From Coffea arabica (lineage: Eukaryota; Streptophyta; Magnoliopsida; Gentianales; Rubiaceae), in assembly GCF_036785885.1 (NCBI RefSeq), contig NC_092320.1, positions 20,027,557-20,091,556 on the forward strand: DNA of 64,000 bases, given 5' to 3'. The translations under genes were made by a program, and so were the position numbers. Each line of letters starts with the position of its first letter. The first letter of the stretch is position 1. Of this stretch, positions 45,652 through 58,498 are shown one piece after another. The notes under the pieces were generated by a model. That model was not told the origin of the DNA. It did not search any database and saw nothing but the letters and a program-made list of their open reading frames with translations.

Positions 45652-48600
45652 ATGGAATGGCAAATATGGAGGAGAGATAACTACTTTGATCCGGACCTTG
45701 TTTACGGTAATTCAAAATCTTGTTTACTAATCCATTTGGGTTTAAGATTTGTTTATATGCATGTGTGATGGAACATATTTGTTTATATGTTTGGATAATG
45801 GTGATGTCGGGAGACTAGGTGGTTCAATTTGTGGTCCTACTTTATTTGTTGTAAATTGACAATGTCGGACAAAGAGGGTTGTTTTGAAAGTGATGTATTT
45901 TAATGGCTAAAAAGGGACAACTTTATTTCTTTAGGATCTTTTTTTGGGTGAATTTGACTAATTCAGTATTTCATTTGTCAACCTTTATCTGTTTTTTCAT
46001 TATGTTGTTGACTGTTTTATCCCAATTGCTATTGTAGAGACTCATTCTGAATAGTTTACTATTTGGATGCATCATGGGGGTAGAATTATGTGGGAACAGT
46101 ATATATGGTATGCTAATGGAGAGGTGGACTATGTAGATGTTTGTGATGCTGAAAGAATGTCAACCATTGAACTAAATTAAATGGTGGAGAAAATGGGACA
46201 TCGTAGAGCTGCCATAATGCAGTACTACCTTAAACCAAATAGGGATCTAACAAATGGTTTAAGAGAATTGTGCACCGATGATGATGTTAACAAATTTTGT
46301 GCTTGGGCTTATAAGTACAAGGTAATGGAAGTCTATTGTAACCATCTAACAACTAAAGAAATTAATAGTTGCAAGTCTCCTATAGTGATTCAACCAACAC
46401 AGCAGAAGAAGAGTAGTGTTTTGATAACAGAGTTGGATGAGGAGGGTAGTATAGTAGAGGAATGATTTTCTCATCTAGTTCCTAAGAGGAGGCTGTTCAT
46501 TAGGGATTCAATTAGAGGACAAAGTGGTGGCAGAAGAACAGCCAAAAACCAGCAACATGATATAGATTCTAGTGATGCACGGGCTTTTAAAGACTAGAAT
46601 TTCAATATAGATAGCTTAAGTAGAGAACAAAATGGTGATGCACAAGCATCTAATAATGAGCAGCAGCATGTAGTTTCCTTGATTGGAGGACAAAGTGGTG
46701 ATGCACATGCATGTAATAACTAGCAGCATGTTGGAGAAATAGGTACACAACAAGAAGGAAGGAGCTATCAACACCCTATTGAAGATGAAGGACATGGAAG
46801 AGATGATGAAGATTCTGGATCAGAAAATGATTGTGACAGATTCAGTAGTGATGTAGAATATTATAGAGATGAGGCTCTTCTTGATGATTTGACATTTGTG
46901 CCAACCCAGTGTAGAAGCACATTAGAAGAGGTGCAAATTGAAAGATCTTAGCAGTAGGGAGGAGTTTCAACTCAGCAGCTTGCTAGTGAACAGGCTAAAA
47001 TACAAGAGTTCCTACAACAGCAGCAAGCACAGCAGAAAAAAAAAAAAGGCAAAGAAGAAAAACACAACAGCACTAGCAAACCCAAGATTCTGGACCTGAA
47101 ATAGATGAGTTGGCAGAAGATACAATCCCAGATCATCTAAGTAGTGATGCTAATTCATCAGAGAAGATCAAGAAGCTAAGAAGTATGTTGATAGGTATAA
47201 AGATTTTTCCTGAGAAAAATTTAGAATTGATACAAGGTTCGAGTTGGGTTTGAAATTTGAGTCAAGAGCCTAATTCAAAAATGCTGTCCAAGTATATGGT
47301 ATTAAGATGGGAAAGCCAGTGTATACAAAAAAGAATGAACCAAAGAGGGTGAGAGCTAGGTATAAAGATCCATGTCCATGGTATGTGTTTGCCTCAGTTG
47401 AAAAGGCACTTGACACAGCAGATTTGGTGGTGAAAACGATGTATGACAAACATGAAAACTGCAATCATGTTTGGAAAAATAAAAATTTGAAGGCCAATTG
47501 GTTGTCAAATAGATATATGGAAAGAATTAGATCAAACACTCGTATGCCAACTCGAGAGATTAGGCAAAGGTGCATGAGGAGTACCAAACTCAAATTTCTA
47601 AATGGATGGCTTCTAGTGCGAGGAAAATGGCTCTCAAAAAGATATAGGGGTCGGCTGAAGCACAATACAAGAAAATTTGGCAGTATTGTGCTGAAATAAG
47701 GAAGACGCATGAATGGAGTACAATGGAGATAATGTTTACTCCATTTAGAGGACCAGGAGGTAATCCTAAATTCATGAGGTTGTACTGCTATTTAGGCCCA
47801 CTGAAAAAAGGATTCAAGGGTAACTACAGGCCAATAATAGGCTTGGATAGTTGCTATCTAAAGGGGATTTATAGAGGACAGTTACTAACTGCCATTGCTG
47901 CAGACCCGAATAATGGATGGTGGCCCATTGCTTGGGCAGTTGTGGAGAGAGAAGCAACTGAGCAGTGGGCTTGTTTCTCAAACATCTAAGTGAGGACTTG
48001 AAAATCAAAAATCAATGCCACTATACCTTTATATCAGATCAGCCACTATACCTTTATATCAAATCAGCCACTATACCTTTATATCAGATCAGCAAAAGGT
48101 ATGATATTAACAATATCTCAAACTTTCAAAGTCAAAAACTTTCAAATTTGGTAGAAGCTAATAGCCTATCATGATTAGCTAACAGCATATCATGATTCCA
48201 TTATAGGGGTTAGACAGGGCACTTATTGAAGTTCTGCCTGGATGTGAGCACAGGTATTTTGTCAATATTTCAAACATATACATTTTTATCAAGCTTTTTT
48301 GCATTATAATTTCTCAACTATTTAATAACTACTTAAATGGCTTTGTGAGGACAGGTACTGTGTCCAACATATGTGTAGCAATTTCAAGAAAAAACATCAT
48401 GATTTGGCTCTTAAAGATAGGTTGTGGAATATAGCATGTTGCACAACAATGGAAATGTACAACAAATCTATGGATGAACTTCAAACTTTTGATAAGGATG
48501 CATATGAATGGGTCAAGAAAGCTCCTCATCATCGGCATTGGTGCAAGGCATACTTTCCAGCTCACGTCAAGAGTGACACGATAGTGAACAACTTATGCGA

Positions 48601-49750
48601 GTCCTTCAATGCTCATATTAAAGATGCAAGAGACCAACCTATAATCACAATGTTGGAACTGATAAGGGAATATCTTATGGACAAAATCCAAAGAAGACGA
48701 GCTGCAATAGGGAAATACAAGAGCCCCACTGGACCTTTAATTAATGAAATTGTTGAGACTAGGTCAAACATTCAAGTCAGTGGATGCCAATTTGGAATGC
48801 GCTGCATGGCTATCAAGTCAAGGGTCCAAGAGGGGCCCAATTTGCAGTAGATATGCAAATTATTGTATTTACAGATTATGGGAGGTTACTGGAATTCCAT
48901 GCTGTCATGTAATTGCTGCCATCTTGATGCGAGAAGAGGATCCTTACAAGTATCTGGGTCGTTCTTATAGCAGAGGCCTCTTCTTCAAGATTTATGAGAA
49001 TGTTTTGCAGCCAATTAGTGGCGAGGATCATTGGGCCCCATCCACCATGCTTGTCTTGGATCCGCCAACATCAGTTACTCAACCTGGTAGGCCTAAAAAG
49101 GCGAGGAGGAAGGATGTGACTGAGGGGAGAGATCATGGTAGAAGGTTGAGAAGGAGGATTGTCATTCATTGTAGAAAATGTGGTGAGATTGGCCATAATG
49201 CAGCTACGTACAAGAAGCCTCCCAATGAAGAAAACCAACAAAGTTCTAACAAGTCATCCAAGACTCAACCTAGTAGTCAGCAAAGGCAGCAACCAGCAGA
49301 AAAAGGGAGGACAGCAGTAAGTGCATTAAATCTGTTCATTTTTCACTATTCTCCATTCGTCATGTACCTACACGTATCTGTTGATAGTCTCATAGGAATC
49401 ACCAACCAAACCAGTCTTCTCAAAATTTGCAACAACAAACTTAACAAGCTAATAATGAAGTTGGGCAGCAATATCCATAATAGGGCCAACAACAACATCA
49501 TTCACAGTGAAAACAATTTAGAAAAAACTCAACTACAAAGTCGCTTACCGATGCAGAAAAAGGAGCCATCAATGCTAACCATGCTTATTTGGATAAAGAA
49601 CCCCCATTCATAGTTGACAACTGGAGGGGGAGATGGAGTGGAAGAGGTAGGGGCAAAGGAAGACAAGGTGAAAGAGGATGGGAAAAGGAACAACCACTAG
49701 AAAGGGAATTCAACCATGATAGACCAAACATTTTGACAAACTCTTTTTGT
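45652..49750 (+). pseudogene. MULE transposase, degraded
   Basis: A PB1-like N-terminal module near 46050-46190 (FTIWMHHGGR, VDYVDVCDAERMSTIELN). An acidic/Gln-rich linker with several stops. MuDR-type segment at 47290-47480 (RARYKDPCPWYVFAS). Transposase core from 47720 (IIGLDSCYLKGIYRGQLL, NGWWPIAWAVVERE) through TFISD near 48025 to CESFNAH near 48600. SWIM-type finger near 48850-48940 (CIYRLWEVTGIPCCHVIAA). Knuckle near 49170 (CRKCGEIGHNAATYK) in which the last Cys is replaced by Tyr. Several stops and a 25-bp triplication in the core disable it. The usual long plant MULE protein, encoded by several exons; exon borders are only partly certain (introns near 45710-46036 and 48098-48206). Confidence 0.88.
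48017..48091 (+). repeat. Three tandem copies of 25 bp inside the transposase core
   Basis: GCCACTATACCTTTATATCA plus five bases, repeated at 48017, 48042 and 48067. The unit is the sequence coding HYTFISDQ; two extra copies (50 bp) shift the frame. Confidence 0.95.
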
Positions 49751-51104
49751 CTTATGCTGTGTAAACTGATGGTGACAATTCATTACCATATCAGAACATG
49801 TTTATGTGTCTAGTGGTTCTTTTTTTTTTTTTGTCCAATAGTTCCTTGTTGGTAACATGCTAATTCAGCTTTGCATTATAGCCAACTTTTGATGCTCATA
49901 AATGTGCTACGCAAGTGATTAATATGATACAACATGGCTTTATCTGCTCCCTCTTATTGCACCATTATTATGATTTTTTTCTAACCACAATACAAAACAA
50001 TTCATTGAGTTGAATAAATAAACTACAACACTTTCATTTAATAAAAAGAGATAGCCAGATATTTCATTGGGACAACCACAAACACAGATTTGATTACAAG
50101 CTTTGCGGATACATCATACAACTATAAGTCAAAATTTATATTACAAGGAACAATTTGGATCATTTTCTTCCCATGGAAACTTCAACTTGGTGAGGGCCAG
50201 GTGTTTGCAAGCACCTTCTATTTGCCGAAAACTAACAAAGTTTCCATTTTTTGGCCCCAACTCATCAAAATTTAAAAAAAATCAATATCCATGTTAAAAA
50301 AGGCAATCTCACCAGCAACTTATTCTCCCATTTCTTGCAGCGAATTTCTTTCTCCAATTCTTTAATTTTTTCTTCAATTTTGTTACCTTTCTTTCATTTC
50401 TTCTTGCTATTTCTTCATATTCATCTCTGTCCTTTTCAATTGCATTAATCGTTCGAAGAAGGTTAGGTATTATCTCCGTTGACCATCGTCACATCTCCTC
50501 ATCGATCCATGCCCAATATCAGCAGCAACCTTCCGCGCACACAGCAAACCTTCGCCCAGGATTCTTTGAGGTCCACGAAATAATCATCCTAGTCTCTTTG
50601 TCATATCTACACACCGGTAGAGGGGAACTGTTCATTCTTCGCATTTTCAGCTCCAGCTTTGACTGGAATGGAGCTTTTTCTTGCTCTAACATAAGGTAAG
50701 GGAAAAAGCTGCCTTTTTGCTCTCTCTTTACTCGATAAACCCTCCTTCAGAGACTATAATACCCTTGATATTTGGCCGTGCGTCTCACGAGATGATGCTT
50801 CCCGTCAATTTTAATTGCTGAATTTGACAGAAGGGCCACGAATATGCTATTTTATTAAATCGAGGGCCAAAACTTTAGCGTTAATTGTTGGAGGGCCAAA
50901 ATTTTACTCGGGAAAGAGTTGGAGGACCATTGGAACTTTTTTCCCTAAAATTATTTGCATCTCAGTTGCCTAATCAGAGATTTAAATGGTCATTTTAAAA
51001 AAAAAAAAAGGAAAAGGTGTCTGTTGCCTCAACAAAGCTGTGCGGCAACAAACTAAGCCTTTTTCTTTTTAATCAGTGATTTGAATGACTAGGATAGCAT
51101 GTAG

Positions 51105-52276
51105 GATACCTGACAACTGAGTGGGTTGATATTGGGTTTTCATTTAAATGAATTATACTTAACCCGCCCAATTTTAGATTGAATTGATTTTGAATTGGAT
51201 CATATTGGATTATTTCAAACCCATTAGCCAAACATGATCCAACAGATTAATTAATACATTTTGATACCTAAACTTTCTCACATACATTTTAACACACAAA
51301 AAGATTTTTTTTCACACACATAAATACATTTTCACACACATAAATGTATTCTCACACACTAACACATTTTCACACAAACTAACACACACTCACTTCTTAA
51401 ACTCCTTAGAAACACATCACAAATAGAATAATATTTTATATTGCTTACATTGTGAATTTTAGATAATAAATTGTACATATAAATAGATCAGCTAACATAA
51501 TTTGTTTGCTTTATACTTTTTAATAGTACTAATTGATTGAAACTTATTTTTGTCACAACTTATTAATACTTTTAGTATTCATATCTGCTTTTATTGTAAG
51601 TTGTAATATTCTATGTATTTAAATTATTGAATGCTAGATTATATTATGTTTGAAAATATAAGTAAGAGACATATAATTTGTTGTATTCTAATATTGATGA
51701 GGAATTATTAACAATGAAACAAAACTAGTTAGAGAAAAGTAAAAGAATGCAATTAGAACAAATTTAAAACTCTATTTTACGTATACGAAATATTAACAAA
51801 TAGAAACAAGTAGCAACTTGAGACAACCACCAAAAGAAAAGGGACGAAAACAACATACTCTTAAAAGGTATAATAAATTATTATAGAAGTTGAGCAAATT
51901 TAACTATTGTTGTAAAAGTAAAATAAGCATGAGTTTTTATTTCAATTTTTTTTCTTTTAAATAAAAATTAAAAAATTTAATTGAAAACATATATATGAGA
52001 ATTTTGAATATAAATTGGTCAATGATTTATTAACACATGTCCAAATGCAAGTGGTTGGGCATATGTATATTGAATCTTGTATTTATTATTTTGAATTACT
52101 TTTAAACAAGTTGGTTATTAGGTGTCCAAATAAAAAACCCTACCCGCCTAATGAATAAGTTAAATTTTTCTTACTTAACCCAACAAAACTCATAACTCAA
52201 TCAACCCAACCCATCATTTAAAATTAATGGGCGGGTTGGGCTGGTTGTTAGATTTTAGACTTTTTGGCCGGCTCTA
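51105..52276. mobile_element. Non-autonomous hAT-like element, copy 2
   Basis: Colinear with 40919-41860 but about 230 bp longer. Flanked by GCATGTAG (51097-51104) / GCACGTAG (52277-52284), an 8-bp duplication with one mismatch. No coding capacity. Confidence 0.65.
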
Positions 52277-52284
52277 GCACGTAG

Positions 52285-53216
52285 TAAAAGAATTTGACTG
52301 TCGACGTGGTATTTCAGTCCGAGTAAGGATGCTCTACTTTATTTTGCTAGTATTATAGCATACTGTTTTGAGTCATTAGATATCACTCCAGCAGTCTAAA
52401 ATAGAACTTTGTGGCATTTCAGTCCAACTTGTACCTGGCATTCCTTTTTTCAGAGGAGCAAAAATTAAACCAGCTAGTTTTCTCACATAAACATTTTGGA
52501 AAAGATATTCAATTATGAATCCATAATCAGCAATAATGATTATAACATCTCTATTTAATTATTGTATTTCCTTCTTTTGCTCGGCAAAGCATTATTATCT
52601 AATGATTGACCATAACTGTCGCCTTAAAGATGATAATTACTCATATCTTGCTCATTAACAAATTATTTTTTTTCAGGCCCCTTTCACAATCCTTTTTTAT
52701 TTGATTTCTCGAAAAATAATTTAAAATGTATTATTTTACTTGATGAAAATTTTTTTGTTTGCCTGCTTAGCTGAGAATAATTTTCCATCTTCTTTTTCCT
52801 TTGTTGAGAATCATCATTCATTAGGGGCTAGTCCACTAGTCCGGTCCACGGTGTGAATGATCTGCGTCCCCAACCAGGACTAATTAGTGGGCAAATTTTA
52901 ATTATTCAGCAATACCAGTTCGGCTTGGTCCATTTATGATTGATATGTACCTCTTAGGTTGGTTTGGCACCCTTGTGTGATCCAGGACAAATTACACAGC
53001 AGAATGTATTATTTTTTTCACATGTCCTTTCTTTTCTTTTTCTTTTTTTTTTTTCAAATGTTGGTTTGGCTATGTAACATTGCAAGTTTGTTTGAAGGCT
53101 GAAATTATTAAACACATACATGATCCACTTTCACCACACCATCTTTCGAGAAAAGTAGGATTAAACATTTTCCAAATTTTGATTGGTTGAGTGGCACATA
53201 AAAGTTGGTTAGAGAC
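52285..53216. other. Intergenic, nothing recognised
   Basis: AT-rich, no frame or repeat that I can support. Confidence 0.5.
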
Positions 53217-53225
53217 ATTAGGCCC

Positions 53226-54104
53226 ATGGTTGTTAAAATTGCGATCCGGATCGTAGGATCGTACGATCCTACGATCCGGAAAGGCAAAATCGATCCGGAT
53301 CGCACTCAAAATCGCAAATTTCTTGAATCTATATAGGATCGAGGTAGGATCGCATAGAATCGTACGATCCTACGATCCTACTTCGATCCTACAAATTTTG
53401 CTAATTTGTGGAATACAAGGTTCATTTTGCAAGTAAAAGTCAACATTTGGGGTAGGCTTGTAAGTTCACACTCAATTGCAGGCCTTAGTTGCAATGTTTT
53501 AACAAAATTTGCCACAAAATCAAAAGATTCCGTCAAAAAGCTTCGGGCCTACTTCATCTTCTCCTCAAGCAGAGCTTTGACGTTTCTCTTCTCCTCTCCG
53601 CTGCCCAAATCAAATCCCTAATTGTAACCATCAAACCACCTCAAGCTTCGGCTACAGCTCTTGCCAAGAACCCACAAGACAAATCGCTGCGGCTTCTACC
53701 AGGAACCCACAAGCTACAGCCGACAGCTATTGCAGAAAAAGTTCATCTTCTGCATTGGGTGAAAAGCTTAGCAGCAAAATCATCATCTTCCTCTCTCATA
53801 CTCATACTACTTTGAAAGTGTTTAAACATGAGTGCAATGGTGACTAATTAATGGCGTGTGAAATTAGGATGGAAATGTACAAATTTTACTTTTTCTCAAG
53901 CTTTTTTCGTTTACATTGTAGGAAATCATATGATACCAGGAATTCTATTCTGTTGGATGGTGCTCTTTTTTTTTTTCTCAATAATTGAAATTTGTATTTG
54001 GCAACTTTAATTAGTGAAACCACAGGAAGTATTAAATACTTGAATTAAATGATGAAATGAAATCTAATGCCAGAACTTTTTCTGCCCGTTTAATATTTGA
54101 GCTT

Positions 54105-54145
<41 letters not shown>

Positions 54146-54648
54146 ATATATTATTAAGTCTTTGTAATGAATGTTCAATATTTGATCGTTAACACATTCA
54201 ATTCACACCTATTATGTATATGCACTTCTAACACGCATAACCTTTTTTTATATTCATATATATACCTTTTTTGATTAATATTACTTTTCTAAAAATTTCA
54301 TTCTTCAACTACGTACCTATTTTTCATTAATTCGAAATTGTAAACATATTATTGATCTTTTGTGATTGGCAATTGGCAATCAAAACATTCTTGAAATGCT
54401 GTCGGCTGTAACTTCTTCATCTTTTTATTACTTGTCAGATAGTAAGTAAAAAATGCTATATATTGATGAGTAACTTATTTATTTAATATTTTTTAGGATG
54501 TACAAAATGGTATATGAATTTCAATTTCATTAATTTAGTAAATTTAGGAGCTTTTGGTGGGATCTTACGATCCTACGATCCGATCCTACGATCCGATTCT
54601 ATGAAACTAAAATCGATCCTAGGTGGAATCCCGATTTTACAAACCTTG
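53226..54648. mobile_element. GATC-rich non-autonomous MULE-like element
   Basis: A perfect 9-bp duplication ATTAGGCCC (53217-53225, 54649-54657). Ends ATGGTTGTTAAAATTGCGAT and, inverted, CAAGGTTTGTAAAATCGGGA. Both subterminal regions carry repeated TACGATCCTACGATCC motifs, including the palindrome GTAGGATCGTACGATCCTAC. The interior (53406-53815) has an open stretch rich in Ser/Lys that I do not recognise and a (TA)n(TG)n tract at about 54105-54147. It could carry a captured gene piece, but no family is identifiable. Confidence 0.8.
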
Positions 54649-54667
54649 ATTAGGCCCTAAACAGGCC

Positions 54668-54868
54668 ATGTTTGGATTGCTATTTTCTAAAAAAAAAATA
54701 TATTTACATTATCAAAAAAAAAAGAAATTTTTTTACACTTTTCATAGCCATATTTTCTAATCATTTTTTTAATCTCACATACACCAAATCATTACAGTGT
54801 ATTTTTCTATAAAAACTTCAAAAAGTATATATAAAAACTTCAAAAAAATAGTAATTCAAATAGAAACA
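54668..54868. mobile_element. MITE with TGTTTGGATTGC left end
   Basis: It starts TGTTTGGATTGCTATTTTCT and ends with a degenerate complement (AGTAATTCAAATAGAAACA). Same type as 17608-17752. Confidence 0.5.
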
Positions 54869-55198
54869 CTGTATCTTTAATAAATTAAAAAATATATATT
54901 CTTCTTGGTTGCTGCCGCACACCAGCGAACAAGGGAGAAAAATCCCTCATTCGAGGAATGATTTTTAAAAAAAATATTAGTTAAAGAAATTTCCCGATGT
55001 TTGGTTCTTTGAGTTTTTGCCCTCAAGCATTTTTTCTTCCTCATCCAAAGTTTCATTAGGCAAACTCATAAGCTAATTTCGTGGTAGTCTAGTACCATCA
55101 AGTACAAGTTACAATACTTTTAGCACTTGAGGTAACACTAGTTTGTCATCACATTTATTGCGTGGAAGAAGAAGTTTTAAAGATATTATGGTCATGAT

Positions 55199-58100
55199 TA
55201 GGCATGTCAATGGATCGGGTCTTACCCAAATCCAACTCGTATCCAATACATATGGGTAGGGTTTGAATTTAATTTTTTAAATCCAAACCCTACCCAGACC
55301 CAGACCCTATGAGAGAGTCATGGGTCTGGATAGGATATGATTTTCTAGGATCTATATCCAAACTCAGACCCATATCAGACCTTATCCAGATCCATGTTAT
55401 TTAATTAAATAATATATATTAGTAAATTTATAAAATAATCTAATATTCTATGGCCACTAGATGTAAGACTTCATGACCGTTAGATTAAATGATTCACTCT
55501 TAACCTAATAAAATACTAATTAGTTTCACCTATGCCTCTATTGTCTTTCTCTACCTCTCTATTTCGTTTCTTTAGAAATCTTGCAAATTATTTCTTTTGC
55601 CCTACCATCTATCAGTTTGTCTTTATTGTTTTACTCTACTAAGTTCAAAGATTGGTAAGTTCAAAAAATATTTCATATGAATATATGATGTAATTTGGTA
55701 GTAACGAATCTACTATAATGTTCTCAATTCATCTACGTACACAATAAATAGTTTGTGCATGATATGTTAAAGTAATAATAAATTCATGATATTATAAAGC
55801 ATTGGTACGTTGATTGCTTTATGAAATAATAGTCATCTACTGATTACTTTATTCATAGTACTTGCAAATTAAGGTATATTACTTTTATAGGCATTGAATC
55901 ATGTTAATAACCAATCTATTTCTGTTTTCTAGAAAATGGCAATGGATTCCACTCTTGAGATTGGAGATAAAGATAGAGTGGTCATCTTGGAAGATGAAGA
56001 AAAACACACGCCTGTTGAAGGGAAGAAAAATTAATTTCAAAGGTATGGGATGATTTCGATAGAAGAAGTAATGATGTTGCAACATGCAGGCATTGTAAGA
56101 AAAAATTTGTAGCAAAAGCTACTTCTGGTACTAGCCACTTGAAAAAGCATATTGAAAACTGTTTTGCTATGAAGAGAAAAAACCAATCGTTATTTTTTGC
56201 AGCAAAGAATGTTACTGATGGGACTGTAAAACTTGAGCCTTACAGATTTGATCAAGAAACAAGTAGAAGAGACATGGCCACGATGATAATTAAGCATAAT
56301 TATCCATTTAATATGTGTGACCATGAATTTTTTGAGATATTTTGCAATGGTTTGAACCCAAATTTCAAGGTTGTCAGTCGAAATACTTTAAGGGCAGATG
56401 TGATTAATTTGCATAAAGAAGAAAAGAAAGGGTTGTACAACCACTTGGATGACATCTCTTCTAAAGTTACTTGTACTACTGATATTTGGACAGCAGACCA
56501 CTCAAATATTGGGTATTGTTGCTTGACTGCACATTATATAACTGAGGATTGGGAATTGAAGAAGAAAATTCTTGCATATAAATCCATTGCATATCCCCAT
56601 GATGGTGAAACATTGCTTAAATTCATCTCTGATTTGATAATGGAGTGGAATTTGGACAAGAAGATTTTTTCAGTAGTAGTTGACAATGCAACTTCAAATG
56701 ACTCTATGGTCAAATACTTGAAATCTTGGCTTGTTGACAAGTCTCAAATACCTTTGGGAGGGGAACTACTGCATGTTCGATGTAGTGCACATATATTAAA
56801 TTTGACTGTCCAAGATGGATTGGTTGAAATTGGAGGACTACTTGGCAAGATTCGAGGAACAGTAAAATACTTGAAAAAGTGTACTTATGCAAATCAAAAA
56901 TTTGAAAATGCAATTAACCAATGCAAGTTGAAAGTTAAAAGGAAAGTGGATTTGGATGTTCAAAATAGGTGGAATTCTACCTTCACAATGCTTGATACTG
57001 CATTAACACTAAGGGAAGCTTTTGATCGTTTAGACCAAATGGACAAGAACTATAAGTATAATCCATCTCAAAAGGAGTGGGAAGTTGCTGCTGTTGTTCA
57101 TGGTTGTCTAAAACACTTTTATAATGCAACTCGTCATTTTAGTGGTACCAAATTTCCAACAGCAAATGTGTTTTTTCCTGATATTTGTAGCATTCAACTT
57201 CAACTGATGAAATGGGAACAAAGTGAACATGACTTTCTTAGACATATGGCTGGTCCAATGAAAGAGAAGTTTGAAAAATATTAGGAAGAGTGTAGTTTGG
57301 TGCTGGCAATAGCTGTAGTGCTTGATCCAAGGTTTAAGATGGATTTGGAGGAGTATTATTATAGACAAATTCAAGGACATAATGCCGAAAAATATATTCA
57401 ATGGGTTCGTAGTACTTTTGTTAATTTGTATATGGATTATGGAGGTGAACTTTTACCATCATTAGATCTTTGGAACAGTGAAAGTGTTGAGAAAAGTAGT
57501 TCAAGTAACGATGCATTGAGTGACTTTGATAAATGGTACTTCGAGTTTCGCTCGTCTAGCCTTCATGCAAATCAAAATCAGAATTGGATCAATACTTGGA
57601 AGAGCAAAAGTTTCCAAGAAAGGACAATTTTGATATTTTAGAATGGTGGAAAGCTAATCGTCCAAAATTTCCTATTTTGGCAAAAATGGCACGTGATATA
57701 TTGGCAATTCCGGCCACTACAGTTGCATCAGAATCTGCATTTAGTGTTGGTGGTAGAGTGATTGATGAGACTCGTGCCAAATTACTTCTAGATGTGGTTG
57801 AAGCATTAATGACTACTGATGGTTGGATTGAATCAAGGAAAAAAAATGAGTAAGTATTTATAGATATTCTTATTCTATTATTTATTTGCAATCGATTTTT
57901 TGTCAAATGACTTTTATCTCATTCACTATTTTAGGCCTCGATTGCGAGACATCTACCAATATCGAGATTTAAATAAGAAAAAGAGGTATAAAATTACATT
58001 TTTTTTAATAAGGTTGAATATTTATATATGTTATGATTGTTTTCTTTTTTAAAAACTAATCCTAGTTGACATTGTAATTGGTGCAGACTTTTCAAGAAAA

Positions 58101-58490
58101 GGAGAAAAGGTAAAAGCAAACAAATGAAAAATTGGATATGGATATAGTTAAATCTTTGAAAATATACACAAGTAGTCAATAATAGTTCTTTCTTTAAGTT
58201 CATAATATTGCATTCAACTTGTTGAATGTTATTTTATTATTTGAAAATAAAAATTGGATGGTATTTATATTATTTATGAACTCTCTACATTTTTAATATA
58301 TTTTTACTTTATTATATTCAGAAAATACCAATGGATACCCATTGAATACCGAGATCCATGAACGTTTGGGTATGGATTTACTTTTTTAGACCCAAAAAGG
58401 TTTGGATCTGCATCTGGGTCTAACTAAATTAAATGGGTCTGGATTTGGATCAAAGGGATCCAAACCAGACCCTACCCATTGACATGTCTA
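55199..58490 (+). mobile_element. Second hAT transposon, 3.3 kb, nearly intact
   Basis: The left end TAGGCATGTCAATGG and right end inverted TAGACATGTCAATGG are 15-bp TIRs with one mismatch. The 8-bp duplication GTCATGAT is perfect (55191-55198, 58491-58498). Subterminal ACCCAGACCC / GGGTCTGG motifs lie on both sides. Contains one transposase gene with few defects, so it is probably recent. Confidence 0.95.
55936..58147 (+). pseudogene. hAT transposase (Ac/RICESLEEPER-like), three disabling changes
   Basis: Start MAMDSTLEIGDKDRVV. A BED finger follows after a frame change near 56030 (VWDDFDRRSNDVATCRHCKK ... HLKKHIENC). The long central frame 56139-57284 contains TDIWTADHSNIGYCCLTAHY, VVDNATSND and HVRCSAHILNLTVQDGL, the hallmark blocks of Ac-like hAT transposases. 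A TAG follows at 57282, then LDPRFKM. A second frame change near 57590 leads to the hAT dimerisation domain FDILEWWKANRPKFPILAKM, ARDILAIPATTVASESAFS. Small terminal exons end near 58147. A complete domain set apart from one nonsense codon and two frame changes. Confidence 0.9.
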
Positions 58491-58498
58491 GTCATGAT

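Larger units (their letters stand above)
43914..50945 (+). mobile_element. MULE (MuDR-type) transposon, 7 kb
   Basis: The left end is GGGAAAAAGTCCCAATGGCC and the right end inverted is GGGAAAAAAGTTCCAATGGT. The 9-bp duplication TAAAATCAT (43905-43913) / TAAAATTAT (50946-50954) has one mismatch. The long TIR covers 43914-44004 plus about 45384-45515 on the left (split by a nested Pack-MULE) and about 50712-50945 on the right. Contains a degraded MULE transposase. Confidence 0.92.

Noticed and set aside
40919..52276. The two similar ~1-kb elements as terminal repeats of one large transposon containing the MULE
   Set aside because: Each has its own, different 8-bp flanking duplication, and the MULE has its own 9-bp duplication between them.
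53489..53815. 108-codon frame inside the GATC-rich element as a gene
   Set aside because: No recognisable motif and basic/Ser-rich composition expected from this DNA; kept only as possible captured sequence.
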